64,000 nucleotides of DNA from assembly GCA_014155875.1 (NCBI GenBank), contig JACEFZ010005600.1, forward strand, positions 449,501-513,500, written 5' to 3'. Source of the DNA: Cepaea nemoralis (Eukaryota; Mollusca; Gastropoda; Stylommatophora; Helicidae). The notes beneath the pieces were generated by a model. The model did no database searches and was not told the DNA's origin. It worked only from the letters and a program-made list of their open reading frames with translations. A program made the translations under genes and the position numbers. Below, piece after piece: positions 48,749-61,425 of this stretch. Positions within the stretch are counted from its first letter, which is position 1. Each line of letters opens with the position of its first letter.

Positions 48749-49471
48749 ACACAATGTAGTGTCAGTCAGGTCTTAGTCAGATATGACTGAGCTACCGTAT
48801 AACAGTAGACGGTACTACCTGGTTTCTGTTAGCGCCGAGCGTTGGGCGGCGCTTACCAAACCCGACACCCCACATTGTGCCAACGGCTTCGGGCGGAAGA
48901 GCGCAATTGGGAGGGTACACGCCTTACCCTGGTGCGAGGAAATGCAAGCTAAAGACAAAATTGTCATGGCAGGGCAGACCAGGCCCTAAGCCTTGGTTGG
49001 CGACTGGTCTAGGATCGAAGCTCCGACAGGCGGACAGTTAGAGCATTGCTTTGCTGATCCGGCAGCTTCTGCAGCTTGTCTTGTTCCAGATGTAGGGGTG
49101 TTACCTTTCCTCTGGAGTGAACTAGGCAGGCCGAGAGAGGGATCATGCTGCATGGGCAACACATGATCTCTATATTTTAGCCCAGGCTTTGTGCTATGGA
49201 GAGGCAATAACTCCATCCCTGGTCTTAACTGGTCTCGGAATCAAAGCGAGAGGCAACTGTTACGGGTTATAAGTCCTTGTCAGTTGGCGTAGACATAGGG
49301 CGCCACGCGTTGCCTCTGACGGTGGGAGACACCTATAGGTGTCACTGATCAGCTACCGCCCGCCTCAAGCTGGGCAGCCCCCAGCCAATTGGGTGCTGAT
49401 CCGCCACAGCCTGCCTGCTTCAATGGGTGCTTGGGGCTAGGACAAAATCTGAATCGCAGGCTGTAAAACCA

Positions 49472-52400
49472 ATGCACCAGGTACAAACAAAAATAAATAG
49501 AAACCTCAAGCTACGGCTTGCAACCTGGAACGTGAGAACCATGTGTCCAGGATTTTCCACTGACTTGACCAATATTGACGATGTGAGAAAAACGGCTGTG
49601 ATTGATGCCGAACTCAATCGTCTTAACATTGATATTGCTGGCCTGCAGGAGACTCGCCTCGCTGAGGAAGGGTCACTCAGGGAAAACAACTACACCTTTT
49701 TCTGGAAGGGTAAAGGGCAGGCAGAAAAAAGGCAACACGGTGTGGGCTTTGCAGTGAAGAATTCGCTACTGGGAATGATTGAAATTCCAGCAGGAGGAAA
49801 TGAAAGACTATTATCCCTGCGCTTGGCAACCTCTTGTGGGTTTGCCACCATTATTACTGCATATGCACCGACACTCGATTCCTCTGATGATGTGAAGGAT
49901 TTGTTCTATGAGGAGTTAGACTCTGTGATCAAGGCAGTTCCAAAATCCGACTACATTTATATGCTCGGTGATTTCAATGCTCGTGTGGGCAAGGACTCGA
50001 GTTCATGGCCAGTGTGCCTTGGAAAATACAACATCGGTCGCATGAATGAAAATGGGCAAAGGCTGCTGGAGCATTGCACCAGTAATGACCTATGTATTAC
50101 AAACTCTTTTTTTAAAACAAAAGAGATGCATAAGGTCACATGGAAACATCCAAGATCCGGCCATTGGCACCAGCTGGACTTCATCATCACACGGAGACAA
50201 CATCTGAACCATATATCATTGACTCGTAGTTACCACAGTGCTGACTGTGATACGGATCATTCTTTGGTTGTTGCAAGGGTTAGACTGAGACCAAAGAGAA
50301 TCTACACAGCTAAACACAAATCTAGCCCCAGGATTAATATTATTAACACTCATGATCCTGAAAAGTGCTTTCAGTTTCAACAGCAACTTGAAGACGCTTT
50401 CACTGATACACCAGAAAATTGTACAGTAAATGAAAAGTGGGGTCAAATTAAGGAAACTCTTTGTAAAACTGCCGTAAGGGTTTACGGCACTGTGGATCAT
50501 AAGAGGCAGGACTGGTTTGCGGCCAACAGCGAGACTCTGCAGCCCTTGATTGATAAGAAGAAGAAAGCTCTCTTAAGAAACAAGGAAAGACCAACGCGTA
50601 ACACTCTGAGTGAGCTAAGGCAAGCTAGGAAGGATGTGCAAAAGGCTGCCAGGCAGTGTGCAAATGATTATTGGATCAAGTTATGTGAGTCCATTCAAAT
50701 CGCAAGTGATAAGGGAGACATAAGAAGCATGTATGAAGGAATAAAGAAAGCCTGTGGTCCAGTGATCAAAAGAAGTGCACCATTGAAAACCTTGACTGGA
50801 GAAGTCATCACTGATAAGAAACAGCAGATGGACAGATGGGTAGAGCACTATTTGGAGCTTTACTCAAGTGAGACCAAACTAGCGGATAATGCCCTCAACG
50901 CCATAGAGGCTCTACCAACTCTTGACCACCTGGACACACTTCCCACCATAACAGAAGTTAAGTGTGCTATAAATGAACTTGCATCTGGCAAGGCTCCAGG
51001 TAAGGATGGGATTCCAATAGAGGTTATCAGGAGTGGGCAAGACACACTCACTATACAGATCCACCAGCTAATAGAGCTATGCTGGCGTGAAGGACAAGTC
51101 CCACAGGATTTCAAAGATTCAAGCATCATAACACTGTACAAGAACAAGGGCGATCGGAGCGACTGCAACAACTATAGGGGTATCTCACTTCTGTGTATTG
51201 TTGGAAAAGTATTTGCCAGAATTGTTCTGCGCAGACTTCAAGTCCTAGGAGATCAAGTCTACCCCGAATCACAGTGTGGCTTTCGACAGAACCGGTCTAC
51301 CACTGATATGATATTCTCATTGCGACAAATGCAAGAAAAATGCCGTGAACAGAATCAACCACTGTTTATTGCCTTCATCGACCTCACAAAGGCATTTGAT
51401 TTGGTCAGTCGTGAGGGTCTGTTCAAGGCACTAAAGAAGATTGGCTGCCCACCAACTCTTCTGTCCATTGTGGAATCGTTCCACACAGGCATGAAGGGTA
51501 TAATCAAGTTTGATGGTGCAACTTCTGAAGAATTTGAAATCAAGAGTGGAGTTAAGCAAGGTTGTGTACTAGCTCCCACCCTCTTTGGAATATACTTTTC
51601 ACTTCTACTGAAATATGCATTTCGTGATCAGGATGGTGGTATATACATTCACTCACGCTCAGATGGCGGCCTCTACAATGCTCAGAGATTGAAGGCTAAG
51701 ACCAAAATTAGGAGGGTACTGATCAGAGAGTTGCTTTTTGCAGATGATGCTGCAGTTACGACCCACTCTGAGGAAGAATTGCAATGTCTACTATCTGCAT
51801 TCTCCAATGCTTGTTCTGAATTTGGTTTAACAATTAGCTAAAAGAAGACACAGATTATGTCACAAGGTGCACATGGGGTACCATCAATCTTTATTGACGA
51901 CGCCGAACTAGAGATAGTAGACCATTTTACATATCTAGGATCAGTGGTAAATAGCAAATTATCCCTAGATCAGGAAATCAACATCCGGATTGGTAAGGCA
52001 GCAACAACAATGAACAGGTTAAGAAAAAGAGTCTGGGAGAACAGGAAGCTTACTGCCAAAACAAAAGTCCTTGTCTATCAAGCCTGTGTCCTTAGTACTC
52101 TTCTCTATAGCAGTGAAACCTGGACAACTTACTCACACCAAGAGAACAATTTAAACAGCTTTCATATGCGGTGTCTGCGAAGAATTCTTGGTATTAAGTG
52201 GCAAGACAAAATCACAAATACTGAAGTATTGGAAAGATCAGGTTGTGTGACAGTTTATTCCATGCTCAGTCTTCGTAGACTTAGATGGATAGGACATCTT
52301 AGGAGGATGGATGATGGTAGAATACCAAAGGATATCTTTTTTGGTGAATTACAGATGGGTAAGAGATCTCAGGGTCGGCCTCTACTACGATACAAAGATG

Positions 52401-52666
52401 TGTGTAAGCGGGACATGATTGATACAGGCATTGATAATGCACATTGGGAGCAAGTCGCCGCTGAACGTGTTGCATGGAGGGCAAATATCAGAAATGGAAT
52501 CAAGTCAAAGGAGAAAATTATTGCAGAAAAGTCACACACCAAGCGTTTGAGACGTAAGATGGTGCATGATGGTGGAAATGACCACGTGTTCACATGCACC
52601 CACTGTGAACGGAAATTTACAGCGCCAATTTGCTATATCAGTCACACTCGCTACCGCCATAGTTAA
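49472..52666 (+). pseudogene. LINE-Z copy 2 ORF: endonuclease-RT-zinc finger, one nonsense codon
   Basis: The ATG at 49,472 ('MHQVQTKIN') precedes endonuclease motifs 'ATWNVRTM', 'GLQETRL', 'LGDFNARVG' and 'DTDHSLVVARV', then 'GKAPGKDGIPIEV', 'NKGDRSDCNNYRGISLL', motif A 'FIDLTKAFDLV', motif B 'GVKQGCVLAPTLFGIY' and catalytic 'LLFADDAAV'. The frame is broken only by TAA at 51,839-51,841 (after 'FGLTIS', where copy 1 reads 'FGLTINKKK'). It then continues in the same frame through 'RRLRWIGHLRRMDDG' to a C2H2 finger (C-x2-C-x12-H-x4-H, 'FTCTHCERKF') and TAA at 52,664-52,666. Usual function: target nicking and reverse transcription of its own RNA. Confidence 0.92.
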
Positions 52667-52698
52667 AAGTTATTATGCCTTTTTAAAGCACAAACTAT

Positions 52699-52712
52699 CG
52701 TCTGTCAAGACG
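52699..52712 (+). other. LINE-Z 3'-terminal hairpin, copy 2
   Basis: CGTCT-GTCA-AGACG, identical to copy 1, located 20 bases before the target-site duplication. Confidence 0.6.
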
Positions 52713-52740
52713 GCAAGGTGCCAATGATGAATAGCAGACT

Positions 52741-55700
52741 CTTGATTACATACTTCATAGTAAAGAACTGGTGTCTGCCACTTTCAAATATCCTATGTAG
52801 TGTAAATTCACTGTTACGGATATTTCGGAACTTGTTTTATCCATGCGGGAACATACAAATGATTACGCATATTCCTGACTCTTAGTCAGGGGATAAAATG
52901 CTTGCCACATCATAATCTGTAACTTGGAACTATAGTGCTAAATTTTAGTGCAGTCCTTTTGTTAACAGATTAATAACCACTCCATAGGAGTGAAGGACAT
53001 ATAATCATTTCATAAAATAGTGCTAGGGAATTGCCATGTTTGAGAATATAAATTCTAGAACAAAGGAAGTAAACGCTGATTAAAAATGAATGTTCTGGTA
53101 GGAAGTGCCTTCATTCCGTATCACCTCACTGTAGTAGGAACAGAAGCGAAGATTGTTGTGAATAAATTGCTTGCAATATTCAGAAGACTGGACCATACGG
53201 CATAAGTTATTCTAATAAATACACTCCGAATAATAGCAGTCATTGGCAAAATATATCAGCGGTTACTATCCTCGTGTGCTGTACGCAATGGGGGAAAACA
53301 ATATATGATTTAGTTTATGGATTAACCCCTGAAGAAAATTCAAAACCATTGGCCCCGGCATTAAATTTTATGATTAAATTATTATGTATGATTATCATGT
53401 ACTTAATATCAGAAAAATGTACATGTATGTTTTTTTCTGGTATGAGAATTGTCTATGTCCTGATTGTTACTTTTTACTGGGAAATACACATTGTAATGTT
53501 ACCCCTGTGGAAATATGAGATGATGTAAGAAATATGTGGATGTCAGTTCTTAAGAAGCCAATGTTGAATAGTCTTGATCTAATGATGATGATAGTACCGA
53601 CAGGAAAACGCGGCATTAGAAACCACAGAGATTCTGTATAGGCTATTCTCTTCTAGAATGAGAGATACAATATAAACAAGTTGGATGGACAGAATGACTT
53701 CACTCATCTAATAGTCCCAGTAACAACAGAACATAAAATAAAGTGAGAAAATACCTTACTCACTATTAAGAGTCAGAATGGCTCTACTCAGCAATGAGGG
53801 ACAGTGGAACGTGGACACCCACTCCTTTCCCCTTCTCCCCTTGTTGTTGTGTATTTTTGTTTGTAATTGTGTTGTAAACCTTTTTTTCATAACACAGTAG
53901 GTTAATGCTCGTGTTGTATTCTTGTCATCCCTTTTCTATAGCGAGTGGTGGACTTGGTGGGACTGAGTTGCCACCTTATCAAATGGAAACTGGGTTATCA
54001 GCCAGTCAATAATAAAGAACAACCTGTCCTCAAGCAAAGTCTGAGCCACCACACTCATGGTTACTGCTGCGCTCAATAGCTCCATAGCGAGCAACAGATA
54101 AATTCGAAGACAACTGACTGGGTGAGTGATTAAGTCCTATTTTAGTAGGAATATCCAGGATGGACGTCAAGATCTAATAATCTACAAAGATGAAGATCAA
54201 CAGAGTAACTAAAAACGTGTAGCGTCTGCTTTACTCCTGAGAAGTACCACCTGAAGCCTTATCACTCAGCAAAATCAGGGCAACTATGGGACAATCCTAC
54301 TACAAGTTACTAAAACTAGCAACAGTGAAAGCCCTTCAACTGTTGTTTGGATTACCAAGTTAATATCCAACAATGGATAAGTCTTCGAAAGAATGTCTCA
54401 CAGCTGCAACAGTAAAACATTGAATTCAGCCATTCAACACCAAGTTCTAGCTATGAACACCAACTCAAACAAATGGGAGAAGACACTGAACCACATAATC
54501 CAATACAACCAAGGTACAAACTTAATATCCTCTGCAACATAACTACCTCAAGGTTCCAAACCCTGAACACCATCAGATAAAAGACCATATTAAAGCAACT
54601 AAATGCCTCTACATCAGCAACAAGAGGAATCATCCAATTGTTTGCAAACCTGTTACTGTGCTGGATGTGGATATATGTAGGTATAGATCAATTGTGGCCC
54701 TAGTCACAGATACTACCATGAGATGCCTCTCAGTCAATTAAAGTTCTACACTGGACTAGATAACAACGACTAATTCCTTGCCGGTCCAATGTCAGCCTAA
54801 ATGCCATGGGTTATAGACTTGCGACTAGGTGGGTGAAACCTTTGTGTAAGCCAATTTGGTAGTCGGATATTAGAAGCCGTGAAGCTGAATGGACGTCAAC
54901 TTTTCATCAGACCTGATGATAAAGGGAATTACCTTCTGCAAAAGCTTAAGTGGAAATCCTGAAGTATGACCAACCTGAGGCACCAAATTTCACAAAAAGG
55001 GCACCGAGCCTAAGGCAACAGAATATTCGTGATTCTAGCCCCAATGGAGGGGATATATGGTGTGTGATTTTTCAATTCCTGGATTAGGGAGTATAAAATA
55101 GTCACCAGCCAATTACCAGTGGATAAATATTAGGAACATAACTGAGTGCATTAATTCGGTACCCAGATAATGGGAAAAGGATCTAATCTACAGCAAAGAT
55201 GAACTCTTAACCGCACACCAGGAGATAAATGACTCTATTAATTAGTTTAATTAGTAGTACAAAATGCTGTTTATATGTTGGTTGTTTTTTCTGAAGGTAA
55301 CAGGTCAGTAGTTTTTTCAATGGTATATATGTATAGTATTTTGACACCAACTCAATATTTTTTAAAAATGAGTAAATTGTGAAAGGTGTCAGAAACAAAT
55401 GTTTATATGTTGGGGTTCTATGTACTTTGATCATTATTTGCCTTAATTATGAGGGAAAATGAAAGTAGACCCAATTTGTGGTTGTTGTGTTGTTTGTAAT
55501 AACCTTGTTTTTTTTCTGGGGTCACTGGGTACTATATTGTAACAATGCAAATAATTCCCATGCCTATCTGAAAATGCATAGTGTTCATTACACATATATA
55601 TGTAACTACAGATCTTGATTTAATACTTGAACTGTTTGTCCAAAAAATTGTTGTGTACATCAAGTAAATGTGGTGTTCATCAGTGGTTGTTTATATGTTG

Positions 55701-55928
55701 TAAACAATCAATGTCTTCTAGCACTATGGTAAATTTTAGAGAGGGTGATAAGTGGGAATGGAGAAGTACTCATAAATACAGCTATGAACAGGAGTGAACT
55801 ATTTTCCTCCTTGTGTTTATGGTAGAATTCCATGATCACCTCAAGTGGCTAAATAATAGAGAATCAAATTAAATCCCCCTGGACACTTTTAACATAATAT
55901 TCTCATAAATTAAAATACACATCCCACA
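52741..55928. other. Right part of the 7.8-kb block; no gene recognised
   Basis: About 3.2 kb of AT-rich sequence that resumes the host of the LINE-Z insertion. Short frames (for example 53,274-53,528) show no domain. Near 53,600-54,800 there are loosely repeated phrases about 'caccaagttctagc' and 'tcagcaaaatcagg' without clear periodicity. No matching LTR pair was found within the block. Confidence 0.5.
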
Positions 55929-58900
55929 CCAACCAACAACCAGCCAGGCAACTAACAACCATCCAGCCAACCAAAAACCAGAAAGCCAACCAAAAACCAG
56001 CCAGCCAACCAACAACCAGACAGCTAACCAACAACCAGCCAGCCAACCAACAACCAGCCAACCAACCAACAACCAGCTAGCCAACCAACAACCAGCTAGC
56101 TAACCAACAACCAGCCAGCCAACTAAAAACCAGAGAGCCAGTCAACAACCCGCCAGCAAACTAACAACCAGCCAGCCAGACAACAACCAGCCAGCCAACT
56201 AACAACCCGCCAGCCAACTAACAACCAGCCAGCCAGACAACAACCAGCCAGCCAACTAACAACCAGCCAGCCAACTAACAACCAGCCAGCCAGACAACAA
56301 CCAGCCAGCTGTCAGAGTCTAAAGTATTGCCAGCAGAGATGCAGGGACATCGTTCCGCCCGCCAGGCGAATAGTCCCTAGCGGGGATGCTGTAATATCGT
56401 TACGCCCGCCAGGCAAGTATTAGTTACCTGCCTGCGAGGTTGCTAGCTGACGAGACAGCCAGCGGTCAGGCAAGGACAAAGCAGGACGCACGCAGGCCTC
56501 GTGAAGCCACTTCAGGTGGTCAGGCGCGTTGCGAGAAATAGCCAGACAGCTCTGGGACTCGGACTCGACTGGACGTATGATGGGAGAAAGGTTTCGTGTA
56601 GTTCTGTGCCCGAAAGTCGAGTGCTTGTACATCTTGTGAGATAGACTGTAAGCTGTGGGTTGCCTGTAAGTGTATTTTTATAACTTATGTATTGTAATGA
56701 TCATCTCTAGATCGTATTGCATGTGATCCATAAATAAATCCATTGAAACTTCGTGTCGTTGAGTCTCAAGTCAAATCACGTTGTACTTGTACTGTCTCAC
56801 ATGTGTTAGGTTTAACGAGCCAGGTTTAAGACCCTGACACCAGCCAACTAACAATCAGCCAGCCAGACAATAACCCGCCAGCCAACCAACAACCCGCCAG
56901 CCAACTAACAACCAGCCAGCCAACTAACAACCACCCAGCCAACCAACAACCCGCCAGCCAACCAACAACCAGCCAGCCAACCAACAACCAGCCAGCCAGA
57001 CAACAACCCGCCAGCCAACCAACAATCAGCCAGCCAACCAACAACCAGCCAGCCAACCAACATCGAGCCAGCCAACCAACAACCAGCCAGCCAACCAACA
57101 ACCAGCCAGCCAAAAACCAGCCAGCCAACAAACAACCAGCCAGCCAACCAACAACCAGCCAGCCAACCAACAACCAGCCAACCAACAACCAGCCAGCCAA
57201 CAACCAGCCAGCCAACCAACAACCAGCCAGCCAACTAAACACCAGCCAGCCAACCAACATCCAACCCTCCAACAACCAGCCAGCCAAGCAACAACCAGCC
57301 AAGCAACAACCAGCCAACGAACAACCAGCCAGCCAACCAACAACCAGCCAGCCAACAACCAGCCAGCCAACCAACAACCAGCCAGCCAACCAACAACCAG
57401 CCAGCCAACAACCAGCCAGCCAACCAACAACCACCCAGCCAACCAACAACCCACCAGCCAACCAACAACCAGCCAGCCAACCAACAACCACCCAGCCAGA
57501 CAACAACCCGCCAGCCAACCAACAAACAGCCATCCAACCAACAACCAGCCAGGCAACTAACAACCAGCCAGCCAACTAACAACCAGAAAGCCAGACTACA
57601 ACCCGCCAACCAACTGACAGCCAGCCAGACAACAACCAGCCAGCCAACTAACAACCAGCCAGCCAACTAACAACCAGCAAGCCAACTAACATCCATCCAG
57701 CCAACTAACAACCAGCCAGCCTACTAACAACCAGCCAGCTAACTAAAAACCAGCCAGCCAGTCAACAACCCGCCAGCAAACTAACAACCAACCAGCCAGA
57801 CAACAACCAGCCAGCCAACTAACAACCCGCCAGCCAACTAACAACCAGCCAGCCAGACAACAACCAGCCAGTCAACTAACAACCAGCCAGCCAACTAACA
57901 ACCAGCCAGCCAACTAACAACCACCTAGCCAACCAACAACCCGCCAGCCAACCAACAACCAGCCAACCAACAACCAGCCAGCCAACAACCAGCCAGCCAA
58001 CAACCAGCCAGCCAACAACCAGCCAGCTAACCAACAACCAGCCAGCCAACCAACAACCAGCCAGCCAGCCAACAAAGAGCCAGCCAACCAACAACCAGCC
58101 AGCCAACTAATAACCAGCCAGCCAACCAGCAACCAGCCAACCAACAACCAGCCAGCCAACAACCAGCCAGCCAACCAACAACCACCCAGCCAACCAACAA
58201 CCCGCCAGCCAACAAACAACCAGCCAACCAACAACCAGCCAGCCAACAACCAGCCAGCCAACAACCAGCCAGCCAACCAACAACCAGCCAGCCAACCAAC
58301 AACCAGCCAGCCAACCAACAACCAGCCAGCCAGCCAACAAAGAGCCAGCCAACCAACAACCAGCCAGCCAACTAACAACCAGCCAGCCAACCAGCAACCA
58401 GCCAACCAACAACCAGCCAGCCAACAAACAACCAGTCAGCCAACCAACAGCCAGCCAGCCAAGCAACAACCAGCCAGCCAAGCAACAATCAGCCAACCAA
58501 CAACCAGCCAGCCAAGCAACAACCAGCCAACGAACAACCAGCCAGCCAACCAACAACCAGCCAGCCAACCAACATCCAGCCAGCCAACCAACAACCAGCC
58601 AGCCAACAACCAGCCAGCCAACAACCAGATTGCCAACCAACAACCAGCCATACAACCAACAACCAGCCAGCCAACCAACAACCAGCCAGCCAACCAACAA
58701 CCAGCCATGCAACCAACAACCAGCCAGCCAGACAACAACCCGCCTGCCAACCAACAACCAGCCAGCCAACTAACAACCAGCCAGCCAACCAACAACTAGC
58801 CAGCAAGACAACAACCCGCAAGCCAACCAACAACCAGCCAGCCAACCAACAACCAGCCAGCCAAATAACAACCAGCCAGTGAAATAACAACCAGCCAGCC

Positions 58901-61285
58901 AACCAACAACCAGCAAGCCAGACAACAACCCGCCAGCCAACTAACAACCAGCCAGCCAACTAACAACCAGCCAGCCAACTAACAACCAGCCAGCCAACTA
59001 ACAACCAGCCAGCCAACTAAAAACCAGCCAGCCACTCAACAACCCGCCAGCAAACTAACAACAAGCCAGCCAACTAACAACCAGCCAGCCAACTAACAAC
59101 CAGCCAGCCAGACAACAACCAGCCAGCCAACTAACAACCAGCCAGCCAACTAACAACCAGCCAGCCAGACAACAACCAGCCAGCCAACTAACAACCAGCC
59201 AGCCAGACAACAACCAGCCAGCCAACTAACAATCAGCCAGCAAGACAATAACCCGCCAGCCAACTAACAACCAGCCAGCCAACTAACAACCACCCAGCCA
59301 ACCAACAACCCACCAGCCAACCAACAACCAGACAGCCAACCAACAACCAGCCAGCCAGACAACAACCCGCAAGCCAACCAACAATCAGCCAGCCAACCAA
59401 CAACCAGCCAGCCAACCAACAACCAGCCAGCAAACAACCAGCCAGCCAGCCAACCAACAACCAGCCAGCCAACCAACAACCAGCCAACCAACAACCAGCC
59501 AGCCAACAACAAGCCAGCCAACCAACAACCAGCCAGCCAACTAACAACCAGCCAGCCAACCAACAACCAACCCTCCAACAACCAGCCAGCCAACCAACAA
59601 CCAGCCAGCCAACGAACAACCAGCCAGCCAACCAACAACCAGCCAGCCAAGCAACAACCAGCCAGCCAACCAACAACCAGCCAGCCAACAACCAGCCAGC
59701 CAACAACCAGCCAGCCAACCAACAACCAGCCAGCCAACCAACAACCAGCCAGCCAGCTAACCAACAACCAGCCAGCCAACCAACAACCAGCCAGCCAACA
59801 ACCAGCCAACCAACAACCGGCCAGCCAACCAACAACCAGCCAACCAACAACCAGCCAGCCAGCCAACCAACAACCAGCCAGCCAACCAACAACCAGCCAG
59901 CCAACAACCAGCCAGCCAACCAACAACCAGCCATACAACCAACAACCAGCCAGCCAACCAACAACCAGCCAACCAACCAACAACCAGCCATGCAACCAAC
60001 AACCAGCCAGCCAGACAACAACCCGCCTGCCAACCAACAACCAGCCAGCCAACTAACAACCAGCCAGCCAACCAACAACTAGCCAGCAAGACAACAACCC
60101 GCAAGCCAACCAACAACCAGCCAGCCAACCAACAACCCGCCAGCCAACTAACAACCAGCCAGTGAAATAACAACCAGCCAGCCAACCAACAACCAGCAAG
60201 CCAGACAACAACCCGCCAGCCAACTAACAACCAGCCAGCCAACTAACAACCAGCCAGCCAACTAACAACCAGCCAGCCAACTAACAACCAGCCAGCCAAC
60301 TAAAAACCAGCCAGCCACTCAACAACCCGCCAGCAAACTAACAACCAGCCAGCCAACTAACAACCAGCCAGCCAACTAACAACCAGCCAGCCAGACAACA
60401 ACCAGCCAGCCAACTAACAACCAGCCAGCCAGACAACAACCAGCCAGCCAACTAACAACCAGCCAGCCAGACTACAACCAGCCAGCCAACTAACAATCAG
60501 CCAGCCAGACAATAACCCGCCAGCCAACTAACAACCAGCCAGCCAACTAACAACCACCCAGCCAACCAACAACCCGCCAGCCAACCAACAACCAGACAGC
60601 CAACCAACAACCAGCCAGCCAGACAACAACCCGCAAGCCAACCAACAATCAGCCAGCCAACCAACAACCAGCCAGCCAACCAACAACCAGCCAGCAAACA
60701 ACCAGCCAGCCAGCCAACCAACAACCAGCCAGCCAACCAACAACCAGCCAACCAACAACCAGCCAGCCAACAACCAGCCAGCCAACCAACAACCAGCCAG
60801 CCAACTAACAACCATCCAGCCAACCAACAACCAACCCTCCAACAACCAGCCAGCCAACCAACAACCAGCCAGCCAACGAACAACCAGCCAGCCAACCAAC
60901 AACCAGCCAGCCAAGCAACAACCAGCCAGCCAACCAACAACCAGCCAGCCAACAACCAGCCAGCCAACAACCAGCCAGCCAGCCAGCCAACCAACAACCA
61001 GCCAGCCAACCAACAACCAGCCAGCCAACAACCAGCCAACCAACAACCAGCCAGCCAACCAACAACCAGCCAACCAACAACCAGACAGCCAGCCAACCAA
61101 CAACCAACCAGCCAACCAACAACCAGCCAGCCAACAACCAGCCAGCCAACAACCAGCCATCCAACAACCAGCCAGCCAACCAACAACCAGCCAGCCACCC
61201 ATCAACCTGTCAACCAACCAATTAACCAACCAACCAAACAAACAATCAACTATCCATCTTTTCAACAAACCAACCAGCCAACCAA
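55929..61285. repeat. CCAGCCAACCAACAA satellite, right block with higher-order repeat
   Basis: Same short words as the left block, in 11-, 15- and occasionally longer units (ccagccagacaacaa, ccagccaactaacaa, cccgccagcc). Distinctive clusters recur at a distance of about 1.27 kb: ccagccagtgaaataac at 58,873 and 60,156, and the pair of segments ending near 59,264 and 60,528. This is a higher-order repeat of about 1.26-1.28 kb. Interrupted by a solo LTR at 56,310-56,839. Confidence 0.92.
56310..56839. mobile_element. Solo LTR of a gypsy-type element
   Basis: 530 bp beginning TGTCAGAGTC and ending GACCCTGACA, the same ten-base ends as the Gmr1-like LTRs, but with different interior. Flanked by ccagc on both sides (56,305-56,309 and 56,840-56,844), as a 5-bp duplication would be, although the satellite supplies ccagc everywhere. 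A plus-strand ccataaataaatcc (about 56,730) could be a polyadenylation signal. No coding region remains, so it is a recombination product. Confidence 0.8.
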
Positions 61286-61425
61286 ATAAGAGTATAGACA
61301 CAAGACAATAGGGTATTTGTATGTGAGTATGAAGAGTTTACTATATGGCATTGTTACCCATATTACAATAGAATCAGTTTTCATATATCATTATTATCAT
61401 TGGTCTTATCTTATCTGTCCTACAG

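Larger units (their letters stand above)
48749..52731 (+). mobile_element. LINE-Z copy 2, full-length non-LTR retrotransposon
   Basis: Matches copy 1 from the 5' UTR start (agtcaggtct, 48,764) to the 3' end (ggtgccaatga). A perfect 9-bp word tagcagact occurs at 48,740-48,748 and 52,732-52,740, a target-site duplication. Compared with copy 1 there are about 15 additional bases at the 5' end (48,749-48,763), either true element start or untemplated bases. Confidence 0.92.

Noticed and set aside
55869..61301. Trp/Leu/Gly-rich 'membrane protein' frames on the minus strand
   Set aside because: Direct translation of the CCAGCCAACCAACAA satellite in several overlapping frames.
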